From assembly GCA_026261815.1 (NCBI GenBank), contig JAMPIT010000434.1, positions 17,171,001 to 17,235,000 on the forward strand: a DNA stretch of 64,000 bases, in the 5' to 3' direction. Source of the stretch: Monarcha castaneiventris obscurior. Its lineage: Eukaryota > Chordata > Aves > Passeriformes > Monarchidae. Positions 1-14,600 of this stretch are shown in pieces. The translations under genes were made by a program, and so were the position numbers. The notes beneath the pieces are model-generated. The model ran no database searches and was not told where the DNA came from. It saw nothing but the letters and a program-made list of their open reading frames with translations. How positions within the stretch are numbered: position 1 is the first letter of the stretch; the number at the start of each line of letters is the position of its first letter.

Positions 1-3000
1 AGCTCAATACTGCATTAAACCAGGTGTAAGTTGCCCAATTTATTGGATGTGGAGCAGAGCTAAATGTTTCCCAATGGTACCTTTGCTATGGCACAGCACC
101 TGGGTTGTAAACAAAACACATTAGGCAGGTAAAGTTGTTTCTTTTGTTGGGACAAAGAGATCCTGATTGTTATCCTGCACTTGCTCTGTGACACAGGCAA
201 GCAGAATGTCTTACAACTGCCACCAGTCTTCACAAGAGCTCCTGAGCATCTCAGAAGGACAGGGAGAGACAATTTAAAGGTGTGCTAAAACCTCACTGCC
301 TATAGGCAGCAAGCTCTGTTCTCTGTCATGACAGTGTCAACTGTAAGTTTCTTTCTTGAGTGACTAAAATGAGAAGAGATTATTATGTATTTTTGTATGT
401 AAATTCTGTAATTTTGTTGCCTACAGTGAAAGAAAACCTTTTCAGAACACTTGAGAGGCTGAAGGGTTCTGGACGCACACTTTTTGGATTTTGTTTTACC
501 AAAAGAATACTCTAACTGAATTATAGCTATTAGATTTGAATCAGAAATTCACCAAAGGAAGCTTGTGGTATGTATTTGGAGGAGATAAAATTTCATATTC
601 ACCATAGGGACCTTTATCTCTAGGACTTTATTCAATCTGGGTGACAGCAAAAGATATGCTGTATAGCAGTCTGGCACACCAGCCTAAGTACTGTGAGAGA
701 AAGCAGAGAGTGATGCAAATAGTTTACTGGCACAAAGGTTTTATAAATAAGAGAATTATAAATACCTTGTTCACAATTCAAAAAATGTCTAGGGACTATA
801 TTAATCCAAGCTCTTAAAAATTTAACACCCACACAGGTAATATCTAGGAGCTAAAAATCCATTACATTGTATGTGAAAATATCTGAGGCATGACTCCTCA
901 AAAAAATCCACCCAAATCCACTTAACTGGAAATCTATTTCTATTTTGAATATCCAAAATTTCCATTGAAACCTTTAATATACAACCATACAGCTAGAGAA
1001 ATATTTCTTCTTTATTTTTAGTGTGTAATCTGAACAACAAGCTGTTCAGATTAAAAAATTGTATTTTTTTTATCAGTGTCATTTTGGCCTTTGAAGATTC
1101 AGCTTTTTACTAAGAAGCAGCTGAAATACTCTGTGAAAAATACTGACAAAAATTATTTCCTTCCACTGTTTCTTTGCTAAGCGTCTCTTGCCAATTAGTC
1201 ACTAGTTCTAATATTAGTCCTTAAGAACTAATTAATCTGCATGTTGGGACAGTCTCATGAGATGCACATTCCCTATAAGGAACCTTCCTTCAGCATTTGG
1301 TAGGATTGGGGTCACAACATGAACTGGTGGATGGGCAAAGGCCCACAAAGGTTTCAGAAATACTGCATTTCCAATGCCATCATCCTGTTTAATGTGTTGT
1401 TTCCCTGTCTAGTTCTGGCAGCTCCCAGGTATTACTGATGCCATATTCCTCTCAAACCCCATTACATACTGTTACAGCATGCTTCATCCTCAGGCATTCA
1501 GATAAGCTGAAACTTCCAGGATGATTTATAAAACAATTTCCTGTGGAAAACGTAACCAGTCTTGTAGAACAGAACACTCAGCTAGTGCCAGCTCACACTG
1601 CCAGTGCTTCCATTAAACTACAAGCAGCTTCTTAATGATAACAATTTTGAGTGAAATAAAGCTACTGGGATCAAATTTTCTGAACTAGTAACTGTCATTA
1701 TCATTTACAGCTTAGTCCAGCTTCTGGGACAACAGCTAGCTGCATAGATCTTCCCTGGTTAATGATTAACAGTGTTTTCTTCTAGTCTGGAAAAAATTCC
1801 TCAATGACAGCAGTGCAAATCAAGCAACAGACTTTACTGCATCTTCATTTGCCTGACAGCAGCACAAAGCTGGCAAAGGATGTCTGTAGGAGATTAAACC
1901 TACACAGGGTCATTAAGTAAAGGTTTGAGAAAGGAGTGATGAGATAAGGAAAATCAGTCAATGCGGAGTGGATGAACTTCAGCTCATACCAGGTCAAAGC
2001 CTGGATCATGGTGCCAGCGTTAATGCCTGCTGTGTATGTTAAGTAGGCATGATAATGTGACAGCTTAAAAGGACCCCTACATGTGTAAAAATGTGCTTTA
2101 AAACCTGAGTGCACATTGCTATAAAAATCTGGCCTTGCAAGGTTTTCCACAGAGTAAAGAAGGTATTCCTCCTCAGCAACTTCAAATCTCATGTTAATGA
2201 CGATGATAATTCACAGCTGGATGAAAGTTCTCAGTGATTGTCACAGGTTGGGTGTGCACTGGTCCCATGTAAGAGAGGAGAGAGAACAAAGCACTCTGTG
2301 GCTTCGTACAGATCACCTGCTCAAGCAATGGCAGAGCCAGGGATAAAACTTAACTGCCTGGAATCAGGCTTTTCCTCCTTTTACAATATGAAGAGGTGGC
2401 TTTGGTGGGGAGAAAAGGAAAAGAACAGAGTAAGAAATCCTTTACCTCAGATAAAAATCATCTGGGGCCTTGTAAGTTATTCAGCATTTTCGAAAGGCTC
2501 ACATACAGGTGCCAGGATGGTATTCTGGGATCAGATATTCAGAAATATTGACTGCCCATGGCTTCACAGCAAAATCCCTGCAAACTGCAGTTACTCAGCA
2601 TCTCCAATTGTTCACTGGCAATCATTTTCAGTGTGGCTGTTGCTGTGGTTCCTAGGTGTTCTATTTTAACAGCTGCTAAGCGGCTGGAAGTGTAAATCAT
2701 TAGACTTTTGGGCTTCCTTGAATTTAAATTCTGGAATGCATTCAACTGAGCACAAAAAGTTGAGATATGCAAAAACAAATGAAACTGTGACTGTCCCTAG
2801 ACATTGCTGGGTTGGTATTTCTTCCACATGTCTGCATAAGATTTTAAATGGACAACTTATTGTAAGTGAAAACATGTTTTTATATATTTTTGCAATAGCA
2901 AGAAGCTAGTTCAGTTTACCACTGGCATATGGGGTTGGTGACAGGTCTGCTATTAAGACACTTCCTGTGCTTTGCATGCTCTGTATTAGATTACCCAGTG

Positions 3001-5447
3001 AAGCTGCACAGCCCTGCCTGCCCTTTGGCTGCACACAGCCCTAGGCTATCACTTAAGACAACCACTACAGCTGAAGACTCAGAAGAGAAGAAAATGAGAG
3101 GCCAGGAATAGAGCTGGAGATTAATTCACAAAGATATAAGAAAGCATTGTTTGAGTAAATGAATAGGTAACGTGTCCAAGACTGTTAGGGCACAATCGAA
3201 CTTCATGAACAGGAACTGGGGTTTTTTAGGTGAGAGATCAGCTACAGGAATTGCACTCTTGTCCCATGTCACAAAGTCTGTCACATGCTAGCAGGCACCA
3301 GCTACTGCCACAGAGTGCTTGTTCAGGTTCAGTCCCAGTCAGACTTTGGTGTACCTATTGTGGCAATAAACTTCAATGAATCCCATTCCAAAAGTCAAAT
3401 CACTCTCTTTAGAATGCAACATTTACACTGTATTTGAAAAATCAGAATAAGTTCCTCAGAACAGGAAGTCCAGTACTAACAAGTATGTCAGTCTGTGATG
3501 CAGTGCGTACAGGAAAAATAGGACTAACAATGTCTTTAAAAAATAAAATACCTTTACAGGCAAAATGAACAGTAAATAAATAGTAAGGCAGAGATATCAA
3601 ATCTTCCATATAGATCAGTTTAGATAAAAGTAGTCTCATGACCCTGTCACTTTCTATTCCTGCAGCTGGTTAACTTTTGAGAACAGAAACCAAACTAGAG
3701 AACCTACACATTCTCTTCTCAACTCTGAGACTTTTTTTCATTACACTCTCATTTTCCAACATAGCTTCAAAGACACATGTTGCTGAACCATGAGAAGCAT
3801 CAGATTCTTCAGAGATTCTAATATTTTCTTTACGTATATTTCCAGGTAAGAAATTGTTTTCTTTGTACTGTTATCCCCATAGAAGCTGCTGTTATACAGA
3901 AACTGCCTGGTCAGAGGCTCCAAACCAGTATTTTGGTTAGGAGGTGGAAGGAGGCCTTTTTTATGTCATCAGGAGCTCTTAGGCCTGAGGACTTCAGAGA
4001 TGAATCCCATGACTCAGCTAAACTCCTGAACCTGAAAGGAGGGGGAAGTTACGATTTCTCTTGAAGCCAGGGATGCAAAACATCTGCCTTAAACACGCAC
4101 ATTGCCATCTTAAACATGAAGGAGGTATCTTGTCACAAATATGGATCCAAGTATGTGTGTTTAAATTGGGCAACTGGATGCTCAGTCTTCCAGCCCTTGG
4201 CAGCTTCATCCTTTGATTTCGTTGGTACTTTCCACTTTCTCTTACCTAATTATAGTACTTCACATCTTAGTTCATCCCACTTTTTCCTCATCATATTGCC
4301 CTGCTGAATACCCAGGTCAGTGGGTAAATCAGTGGGAAAATCACTCAGTGATTTTCACTCATTTTCTCATCTTCTCAAAACATCACAAAACTGGAAAAGA
4401 ATTATAATTGTAACAGTCATTCCACTGGCAAACATTCCTCTCTGCAACTTTCTCAGGAAATGACTGGACTGCACAGCATCCTCAGCTTGGACTTCTCAGT
4501 CAGCAGTTTACAAGCCTCTACAACACAGCAGTAAAGTCAGCCATGGCACAGGAAACTTCTGAAACTGCAGCTTCTGCTGAGTCTTCAGATCTGCCTTCAA
4601 TTCTTCACATTTGATCACTGTTCTCTACTGGATTTGTAGATGCAGCAGAGCCTTTTGATTGATTAAAGGAAACTCTACCTGACCCCAGCAGCTTCTACAC
4701 AGATAGCAGTATAAAGAAAATGTTTTCTTAGCTGGAAATATCTGTAAACAAAATACTAGAATACCTACTGAGCTGAGCCTCACCATAATGATGATATGTA
4801 TCTTGTTCTAAAAGAGTTTCTGTTGATACACTTGATTAGTCAAGGAACACCTGAAATGTATAAAAGGCACTCACATTAACTTTGAGTGTCTCCTCTCCAG
4901 AAGCTGATGTTTCTCAAGGTTCACAGGAATCATGGGCTCCTGCTTCATTGTCAAACCCTTTAATGTCTTTTCTCAGAAATTTCATTCATGAAAGAAATAC
5001 TATTCTGTGTTCTGCAGGACACTATAAAGTTCTTCAGAAACCACTCTCACTTTCTCAGCAAAGAGATCAATGTGTTTCCACGTATATTTGTAACATGTAG
5101 ACAATATTTACACACATTCCTATGCAGACAGCTGGGATCTTTGCTATAGGCTTAAGAAAAAAACGAATTTGAGCTGATAATAGATCAAAATATTTGCCTG
5201 AACCACACCAACAGGGGTGGAGGGGCAGGGAAGGTGATAATTAAAAGTCATTGAGCTCTTAGTCTTAAGTTAGGAGAGAACTGGAATATGCCCTATAAAA
5301 GTAAATTGAGTTAGGTAAGAAGTCATCCCCTAGTCAGTTCTCTAGTAAAATACTTATGCCTGACACTTCTTGTATTAGACTGCACAGTGATATCCTAGAT
5401 AAATACTTGGAAGTATGCAAGAGACTCTCTTTTTCTTAAAATAATAC
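1..5447. other. Sequence downstream of CIB2 exon 5, no confirmed exon
   Basis: Unique AT-rich DNA that probably holds CIB2 intron 5, its last exon and 3' UTR. The neighbouring human gene is SH2D7, but no SH2D7 exon was recognised. Short open frames on both strands look like chance. The only repeat noted is the MIR-like relic. Confidence 0.5.
2270..2372 (-). mobile_element. MIR-like SINE relic
   Basis: GATCACCTGCTCAAGCAATG, GGCAGAGCCAGGGATAAAAC and CTGCCTGGAATC follow each other as in the reverse complement of the MIR core region. This is an old amniote-wide SINE, heavily diverged here. Confidence 0.45.
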
Positions 5448-5643
5448 CTGAGAAAGTCCGGTGCCTTGGAAATCATGTTTTCAAAATCTGCAAATCCTAA
5501 TTTCCCATCACCATCCATGTCAGCTTCTTCTATGACTTTCTCACAAACCAGAGTGATTTCCTCTGCTGTCAGCTCTTCCCGGGTCAGCTTATTGAGGGTT
5601 TTTTCCAAGTCTGCTTTACAAATGAAGTTATCTGTGTTAAAAT
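5448..5643 (-). CDS. CIB2: CIB2 coding exon 5
   Basis: This 196-nt exon encodes the [13 protein letters not shown] and [15 protein letters not shown]-hand loops and ends KAPDFL plus two bases AG of a split codon (Ser or Arg depending on exon 6). Only 89 bp of intron separate it from exon 4. Reading through its donor would add a short unrelated tail before a stop. Confidence 0.96.
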
Positions 5644-8600
5644 CTAAACAACAGAAGAACCAAAGATCACCAAGAGTCCTACTTGTTTTACTCCAAACAC
5701 AAAAAGCACAGCAGAGCGCCCCCATACAGTACCATAGATCTTAAAGGCATAGATTGCTTTAAGCTCTCTGGGAGCCATTTCACTGAGCACAGAGAACATA
5801 TCCACAAAGTCATTGAAGCTCAGGCTCCCCTCTCCATCTTCTGAGAAAGACTCCACAATCCTTTCTTTGAAGGGATTCTCCTGTGAAAGACACATATAGA
5901 TTGGAATTTGGAAGATTAAAAAACCTCCAGACTGCCTGATAATGAATATTTAATTGCATGGTTGGCTCTTTGAAGACAACCTTTTCTTTTTTTTCCCAAA
6001 AATGCATAAAAAAATTTACATTTGTATGCTTTAGCAGGAAGTTTTGGCAGTCCTTGCTGCTGCATAATAGCACTTCTGACCTTTTATTTTCACTGATACA
6101 TGTCAATGTCTAACTTGTGGTTGGACTGACTAAAAATTCCAGAGATTTAAATAAAATTTAATCTCCACAGGAGATGATCTTGAGATCGTTGCTAGCACCC
6201 TAGAATACGACAATATTCTAAAACAATAAACACAAAAGCAAGCATAAAAAAAGCTGCTTTATTACTCTGAAAGCCAAACCAAATGTTTTTATACTGAAAA
6301 CCCAACATCTTTCTCACAGCTATGTTAAAAGCCTAACACTAATTTGTAACTGTATCTATAAAACTCTGAAAATCAATTCAATTCAGTTGAATATGAACAG
6401 AACACAAACTTCACTTGGGTTGTGAGCAGCATCTCATCAAAGCTGTGCTACAGATCTTATCTGAAGCCAAGACACTGATTAACATATTGATCCATAAATA
6501 TAAACAGCTGTGGTGGTGGCACGTCAAGTTCATTATTTTTAATATACATGCTGCATTTTGTTTGGCTTTAAATGGAGAAGTACTGTGAAAGCTCAGAAGC
6601 TCAATCATATATTCATTTCATTTCTTTTTTTTCCTATAAATTTAATTACCCAACAGGTATTTATAAACCATCCAATTATTTTAAATTAAATTTCAAAAAC
6701 CAGCTATATTTGATAGACAAATGACCAGAAAATGTTATTTTTCAGTTTACTTGAATTCTTGTTTGATGATTCACACATAGAACAAAAGCATCTATAGAAT
6801 ACATTTTTGGCATAACTGTGGAGACTAAAAAACTAATGGCCAGGAACAAGGCTGTTTTAATGGACAGGTGAAGTAGGGACCATGGAGCCATAGGCTCAAA
6901 TGACAGCCCATTAAAGTAGTCAATACTAAATACAAATTCTCCTGCAGGGTTTGATGACTGAAGGAATTCGATGACAGGGAACAGGCCTACAGATTTCAAA
7001 GGATAGGAGATTAATGAGTTCACTGTTCAGATGAAGACAAAACCAGGCCAGATAAAACAGAAATAGAATAGAAAAGAGGGATTCTTGAAAATAAAAAGAC
7101 AGCAGCCTCAAAAAGCAGCAGGGTCACATCTCTCCAGAGCCTCAGAATGAAAAACAACACCCCAGAACCAGGCAGATGGCTGAGAGAACCTCACTGTAAA
7201 AGGATATGCAGTGATCACTCATGTCTCGTGAATGATGTGTAGGTACAGCAGGTGTGCATCTGTGGGTGCTGCTCTGGTTAAAGTATCTCACTTAAATGCC
7301 TGTAAATGTGCCTGCAAATGTTTGTGGAATACACATTTACCTGTTTGTGGGATACACATGAACCTGTTTGTGAGATACACACACAGAGACATGCAGGGAA
7401 GAACAATTGGTTCTACTGTTTCAAACTGCCAGTTTAAAAATAAGACAAAGTAAGATTCATTTGGGCTGAAATATATGAAAAGGCCCACTTTCTTCCTAAA
7501 AGCACACAGAAAAATGGTGTGTTATATGCTTAATATTTGAGAATGCCAAATATCAGAATGGACATCAAAACAGGTTAGAAATTTATTTTTCATTTTTAAA
7601 AGGCTGTGTAGCTTTCTTTGGAACAAATCCGGTCGTAAGGAAGTGTCATGGTAACAGTAGTAAACTGACATCTTAGAGGCAGCATTGGGTAACCAACCAG
7701 GAGCACACAGATGCAAATATCCCTATCAGCAGTGAATATCAAGCCCAGGACTTTGTGCATTAGGAAGGCTAGGGCAGGATCTCACTGACTCAATAAGCAT
7801 GTTGCACTTGCATAAGGTAAGTTATTTATTTGGCATGTCAGAGAGATCTTGAAAATACAGATGAAAATAAGAATGAATTAAATGGACCTAAGCATATTTC
7901 TTAAGTAACTCTTTGCCAAATGGATCTCTAAAACCAAAATGAAAAATAAAATCTTTCCTCATATTGATTCCTTTAACTTTCTCATATTATGTGTCTTCAG
8001 GCAGTATATCTGTAGCTTACACAATGGAAAGTATTATCTTACCTTCACAGATACTTTTCACATCCTTTCTGTAATTTCATTACCTCTACTCTAAAGAGCA
8101 TAGATTAGGGTTCCATCATATTTAAAGGAAGAGCCATGGGGGAAGGGAGAAAAGGGGAAAATGATATTGTTCTTTCCTAGATTGCTTTCCCATAAGCACT
8201 AATTGTTGAAAAAAGAATCCTTTTAAAACTAGAAACTTACACTTGTCTTAAAAAGCTTTTACTGTACTTTCACGATAAAAATGAGAGAGGAGACAGAAAC
8301 AGTAAATAATTGCCACAGCTGAAAAACAACTCTGCTGTTTTGCAGATTGATGTTGGTGCTGTAGTGGCTTGAGAGAATCCTAAATGTGCCATCCATCTTT
8401 GTAAGGAATACTTCTTTTACTCAGACAGTTGTGTTTCTGTGCATTTTTAAATCTCACACAGCATCTATGCCAACATACAGACTTATAGCACCTCACAAGA
8501 AAACACAACCATTCATTTTCTAACAAACTATTAGGGGGTATATTCCTGAGATTGCAGCTAAATCATCTGTTATATTCCCCTGTCCCCTAGTTTCCATCCC

Positions 8601-11600
8601 AGACTCTAGGAAAGCATTGTGGTGCCCTTTTGCCTTATCTGTTTTGTAGCTTCAGGAATTAATTTCAGGCATCCAATCCTATTCCCACAAGTGGACTGCA
8701 TTTTGCAAATAAGAGGTTGCAAGTGAAGTTTGAAGATAGGCCAAGATAATTAGGTTGGAGATACTGGAGAGTCATTACAAAATGCTGCTTAATTTTCATA
8801 TCCACAGGAACACAATGATGATATTCACTTTTGCATTTGAATATAAGTCCCCACTGATTTTAGAGAATATATCTAAAAGCACAAAGCAGTCTGTTTTGCA
8901 GACTACTGCAAGTCAGAATCCATTTGGATGCTTTAATCAGGACTTTTTCAGCAAAAAGCAAAAAGCTAACCTTTCCCAAATTTAAGGAGTTATTAAAAAA
9001 AAATAAAAGACATTAACTGCTATCAGACAAACATTAATATAAAAATGGCTAAATTGTTCATTACCAAAGCTCCATAGGAAAGACTGGTGCTTTAGAAGGG
9101 AAGTATAATTAGTCCAACAGCAAATTGTTCCTGGAGCAGATAAAAGCAAGTTTCTTTGCAGGGCTTTTTTCTTAATTTTCTTCTTCCTCAAAATCAATAA
9201 CTTGGGTTTTATGTCTGTGATTATATTAATGTCATCAAACATCTCTGCAGTGCCTGCAGGGTACTGTTTAAGATACTCCTGCAGAAACCAAGGCTAAGAT
9301 AGAGCTAAATTGATATGTTAATGTCTTAATAGCAAAGACCATTTCGTTCTGTCAGAAAGCATAAGCACAAGCTCAGCAACAGCTCTTTACTGAAGTCACA
9401 ACAGCCAAATAACCAACGATTCTGGCTGTATACAGAATTGCTTGAATATTACAGAACTTAACAGTACATTGTGGGAGAGAAGGCATTGTGACAAGAACTG
9501 ATTCCTAACTGTGTCGGGGAACTGCACAGACAAGGCTGCAGATCCTTGGGAAGGTGCAGGTCTGGAGGTCGATGGAGAGAAAACAGCCCTCACTTACGAC
9601 ACCTGGAGCACACACAGCTGAGATGCTTGGGTAAAAAGGGACTTCAGAGAAGCAAGGAGAGTGGTCTGAAGGGAGTAAAACATCCCATTGTAACTAGAAA
9701 CAGCTACCAGAATGCAGCCAAGGATGTTGAGATGAGCTGGAGGCAAAGATTGGCCAGAGCAGGGCTGGGGAAGAATACCACCCTGCTCTCTCAGGTATCA
9801 TTTCCCATTACATGGAAAGCTTTGAACCTGAAGACTCACTGAAATCACTCCTAAAATCTCATCCTATTAACAGTGTAGGAAGTATTTTTACTTTGAAGCA
9901 ACTTGCATGCATTCATGTTTAACCGTACTAAAAATAGGGTGCTAACATTAGTTCTGAAATGTGCCATGGAGTCACTGTTCCCTTTGTGTCCTTCCCGTCT
10001 CCTGTCTGATTCCTGTGCCTGCTGCCCATCCTGTTTCAGCAGTGGATTTATGAACTACCTCGCTCCCTAGTGCAGCTAATGACAAGGCCTGTGAGGATCA
10101 ATGAAGTTCCTGTGTGAGCCAAAACCCAGAAAGCAACAGACTGTAAAGGGAGTGAAACAAAACTGGTTCCCCTCCAGGGGCCCTTTGCTGCCCAACTCCC
10201 GAGAGAAGGATTGCTCAGTGCTGCAGCACCCACAGAGAGCCCACCCTCTGGGGAAGAGGCAGACAGTCTGAGATGTGGGTATGGACACCCACCCACTGCT
10301 ACCAGTCACACAGGTCTCTGGCACCAGGTTACATTGCCACCTGCAGCTCTGTGGAAATGACTGGGATAATGTGACTGAAATCAGCTTCAATTTGAAAAAA
10401 ATATCACTTTTGCTTTCTCCCTGGTCCCACACTGAACAGCCCATATCTTGGCTACAGTTTTGCAATATTAATTACTGCAATCTCACAGGTGTCCAGATGC
10501 CCCAAAGTTAATTTATTAGACTGGTGCCTGTGTAACCAAGATTCTCAAAATTAGAGAACAGAGACCACAATGAAACTGATGGAGTAAAGTAGCTCTGTTA
10601 ACTTCAGTGTAATGGTAGACCTAATCAACTTAAAGTACACCTTTCCCTTCTTTATTTATTTATTTCTTGTCCCGACTTTCAACTTTTAAGAATCAGGAGT
10701 CAGTGAATAATTCATTACCAATTAAAGTGAATGACCATCAGCATTTTTTCCCCTTGAAACACAAAAAACCTGCCTCAAAACATTAATGCACGAGGTAAAG
10801 ACCTTTCTTTATTGTAGCAGAATCTAATTTAGAAAAGTGCATTATTGATTCTATCCGTTTGTCAGAACCTGCAGTGGTATTGAGCTCAACATTGCCAGTA
10901 ACTAGAAATGTAATGTGTATATGAAAAAAGCCAGGTGCATTGAAATTAGCACTAATTTTATTAGAATTCAATAGACATTTAGGTCATTTATTTCTATTTT
11001 AAGATGTAAATGTTGGCTTTGTCTTCACCTTGATGAAAATTTACCGAAGAAACAAAACACCATAATGATTTGTTAGGCAGTCTGGTCAAGTTGCAAAGGT
11101 TAAAGATTTTTTTTTTCTTAGTAAATGAGCTGGAGTTAGTACCTAGCTCATATGAAAAAAATAAACTCTTGAGGAAAGACTCTCTCTCCCCCTCACCCCC
11201 ATCTGCACAGGTGCACACAAGATGCTTCATGACCAAGATGGACCCCAGTGTATAACAAAGATCCCAGGCATTTTAATATCTTTTAGTGTCAATGTTTTGA
11301 AAGAGTTATGGAATAAGACCTAGTCTCCTCTTACCATGATTTTACTGAAAACAAGCTCAGTAGCTATTGAAAGCCCTTTTCTCTGTGAGCTCCTAGAATT
11401 CCTGAAATAAAATGAGTGGTTTGACACCAATATTTCCAAGGTTCTTCCACAGACTTATGAGACCTGAGAGAGGATTTGTATAAAATTCAGCACTAATTTT
11501 GTCCTGTTCTTTTCATAAAGTCAAGTTCCATTACCCTGGAGACATCTTCTAAAGCAGGGTCTGAAAGCCTCATAGACTTGTGCAAGAAGATAGATTATGA

Positions 11601-14600
11601 TTCACTTCATATAGGGGAGTCTCTTAGGATATCTATCATTACCACCTAAGTTTGCTAAGCTAGCAAGATATGCTCCTGTATCTCAATCTAAATGTGATCC
11701 TGTATAAAATGATGTTTGTACATCAGCTTAAGTACCAGACCTTCCATCTCTAAAGTTCTCATAGAATGAACTGTTCCTTAAGTGTTCAGTCCTGTATCAC
11801 TGAAGCCAGAAAGACTCTGCGTGATCATAATTTCTCACTTTCTTTTCTAAGCTTAGCCTTGATTTGTCACAAAGCAAATCTCAGCCATCTGGCAGTTAAA
11901 CTCTGAGGAGTCAAAGAACTGTGCCAAAGGATTTCATATTGTGCTATCAGGATCCCAGAGATGATAACATAAACCCTAAGGAATATCGATGTCATTAGAA
12001 AAAACAAACATATTTTGCTGAAGAAGCCCATGCTCACTGTGAAAACGAATTCTAAATTATTTCTCAGCTTCTTCAGAAACATAAGCTGTCCATAGGCATC
12101 TGCTAAATCAGAGTCTGAAGAATAACTGAAGGATAAAAATTTTTCCAAGGTTTTCTATTGAATTAAATGCTTGTTGGTGTTTAATGTTTCCATTTATATG
12201 AAATGCTGGTCAAACACTTTCTAACAAACATAAATTAACAAAATGTGCTTCTTGTTTAATAAATTACATTGCCCCAGAATCAAACATACAACAAGTGTGG
12301 TGTTAAAGGAACAAGGAGTTCCGTGAACTTCAACTTGAAATCTAATTCAAATGTTTTTCATTTCATGTTGACTTAGTGTCCTCCACAACTGAATTTCTAA
12401 AGCACTGCTTCTATGTGTAAAATATCAGATATTTGAAAAAAAATACAACACTAAAGAAGAATTTCTATATCATTAAAATTATGGGACCTTGTATCAATTA
12501 CAAGGTTTTTTATAGCACTGTTCTTAAAAAGCTTAATAATGCTTCACGCAGCTATCAGATTGAACACACAGTTGTTTCCACTTTATAGTAATTTATAGAC
12601 ATCAATTGATTAGCATACATAAAAAACAGACTATGTGACAAAACACAACATAATTCAATGAATAAATAAATGCTAGAAGTCTACATTTGTCCTGTTAAAA
12701 CCATACTAAATTGTTGAACTGAGAATAAAAACAAATAGTGTCTCAATTTTTTTTTTGCAGTGATTGCTTTATACCTACTGCTTCTCTCATCTGCAGTTAC
12801 ACGGACTGTTTCTCCACTTCCTATCATGTAATGTCTCCATGAAAATGAAAACTCCTGATAATTAAGAAAAATAATATTTATTGTGCTCCGGTAGCTGAGA
12901 AAAAAAGGGGAAAACCTTTACTTTTTATTAGCAATATTCTGCACACTACTAGCAAATTTCCTATGAACACACTGAGATAAGAACTCCAGAGATCTAACCA
13001 GTTCTTCACACAGAGATCCCTGTGGGGGACGTGGCTTCTATGGGGGATATACACAAAGGGCAACGATAGCTAAATTTAGTTTTGTTTCCTATTCATTTCC
13101 TTTAACACCTACCCCAACTATCTCTGCAAGAAAGACATTCACCTAAATATTTTCCAGTTTCTGGGACTGGTTTTGCCCTTGAACAGTGGCAGGAAGGGGA
13201 AGACCTCAGTATGCCACAGCGCTTCTGGATATCAATCTTGGCAAAAAGTCTGGCAGACGAGCTACAGAAGTTAATATACCATTTGTAAGCAGTCAGAAGT
13301 GATACCTTTAGCTCAGGCATGTTTATTATAAGCTGCATAGGTAGTTTAACGTCTGGGTCCTTTGTATAGTCCATGGGCACAACGTTTGGTGCCATTTCAT
13401 GGTATCGGCCATGCAACCTGTGAACAAGCAGAAACAAACAGCCAATAACCAATTTTAAATAACCAATTCCATTCAGACAGTAATCAGATACAGATTTGTC
13501 TTGCAGCTCTAATTGTTGTTTTTAGTGCACAAGTCTGAGCCCACCAAATTCCCATCTTTTTGAAAAGAAGAGGGCTTTGATGCAGTATCCAGCATAACTG
13601 CTACCAACAGCCACACGTTCCCTGAGGTAACTGAGCAGTGTTTCACACTGTGTCTATGTAACATTTAGGCACTGCCTAGGCACCAACACCAAGGCATGTG
13701 CTATAAAATGCAATTCTTATCATATGTGGAAGCTTAGTCTTACACCTGAATCATCAACTGCTTAGGGCAGAAAGTGGTTCCTTTGTCATGTCCTATGTAT
13801 TAACAGAGTGTATTCTGATCTCTCAGTAGGTCACATGTACTACTTGTATATATTAAAAAGCTGTATTTTGTGACTTCTTTTCCTTTTAACAAAAAATCCT
13901 GTCTGCTCACTAGGCATACTAACAATTACATATAGAGATTACAATGTTTTGACAGCAGAACATAAAGCAGTAATAGAGAAAGCAATGCCTCAGCAACCCC
14001 TTCATCTTTCCAGCTTTAGCTGCAGCAGCCCCACAGCCCCACACCCAACTGAACTACTTCAGATTCCTGTGTGTAAATAAACTCAAAAACTATGAGAAAA
14101 TAATCTACAGGCATCTGTTTTCTCATGATTATGATGTGCCACAAAGAACACATGAAATGAAACATAGAAACACATTTTTTCTGCATCGTAGGAAACTGGT
14201 GTCTTCCCTCTGCACAGCAATATTTTGTGCCATACCGGAAATTGGATATCCACTGATCTAAGCACATTTCAGCTTCTCACCACAGCTCACCCTGACATTT
14301 CATAAATACTGTGTAATTCAAGATGCAATTGCCATTTCCCTTGCTAGCAACTGATTGCTCCCTTGTAAATAGTAGCTACAAAGATGCTTCTAAATACAAC
14401 AGAAAAAGCAGTTTAAAAGCATTTAAAAGAAAGTAAACATTTCAAGTCAAATATCCATCTAAGGGCTACCTTCTCTTTTAAAATCTAGAATACTGAAATG
14501 GTGTTCTATTCTTTAACAAAATTAGGCACTCATTATTGGCAAAACTTGACCATTGTGCACAACACTTTGAAATTCAGGACCTGACAATCCCTGCTTATTT

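Noticed and set aside
2222..2240. TFIQL-stop on the minus strand as CIB2 exon 6
   Set aside because: An AG precedes it, but there is no polypyrimidine tract and the match to TFHIRI is weak.
3075..3115. Second MIR-like fragment
   Set aside because: Only about 15 bases resemble the SINE; insufficient.
5185..5197. Possible CIB2 last exon giving a Gln-Ile-Phe tail after a pyrimidine-rich tract
   Set aside because: A usable acceptor lies at 5198, but the tail does not resemble the conserved TFHIRI end.
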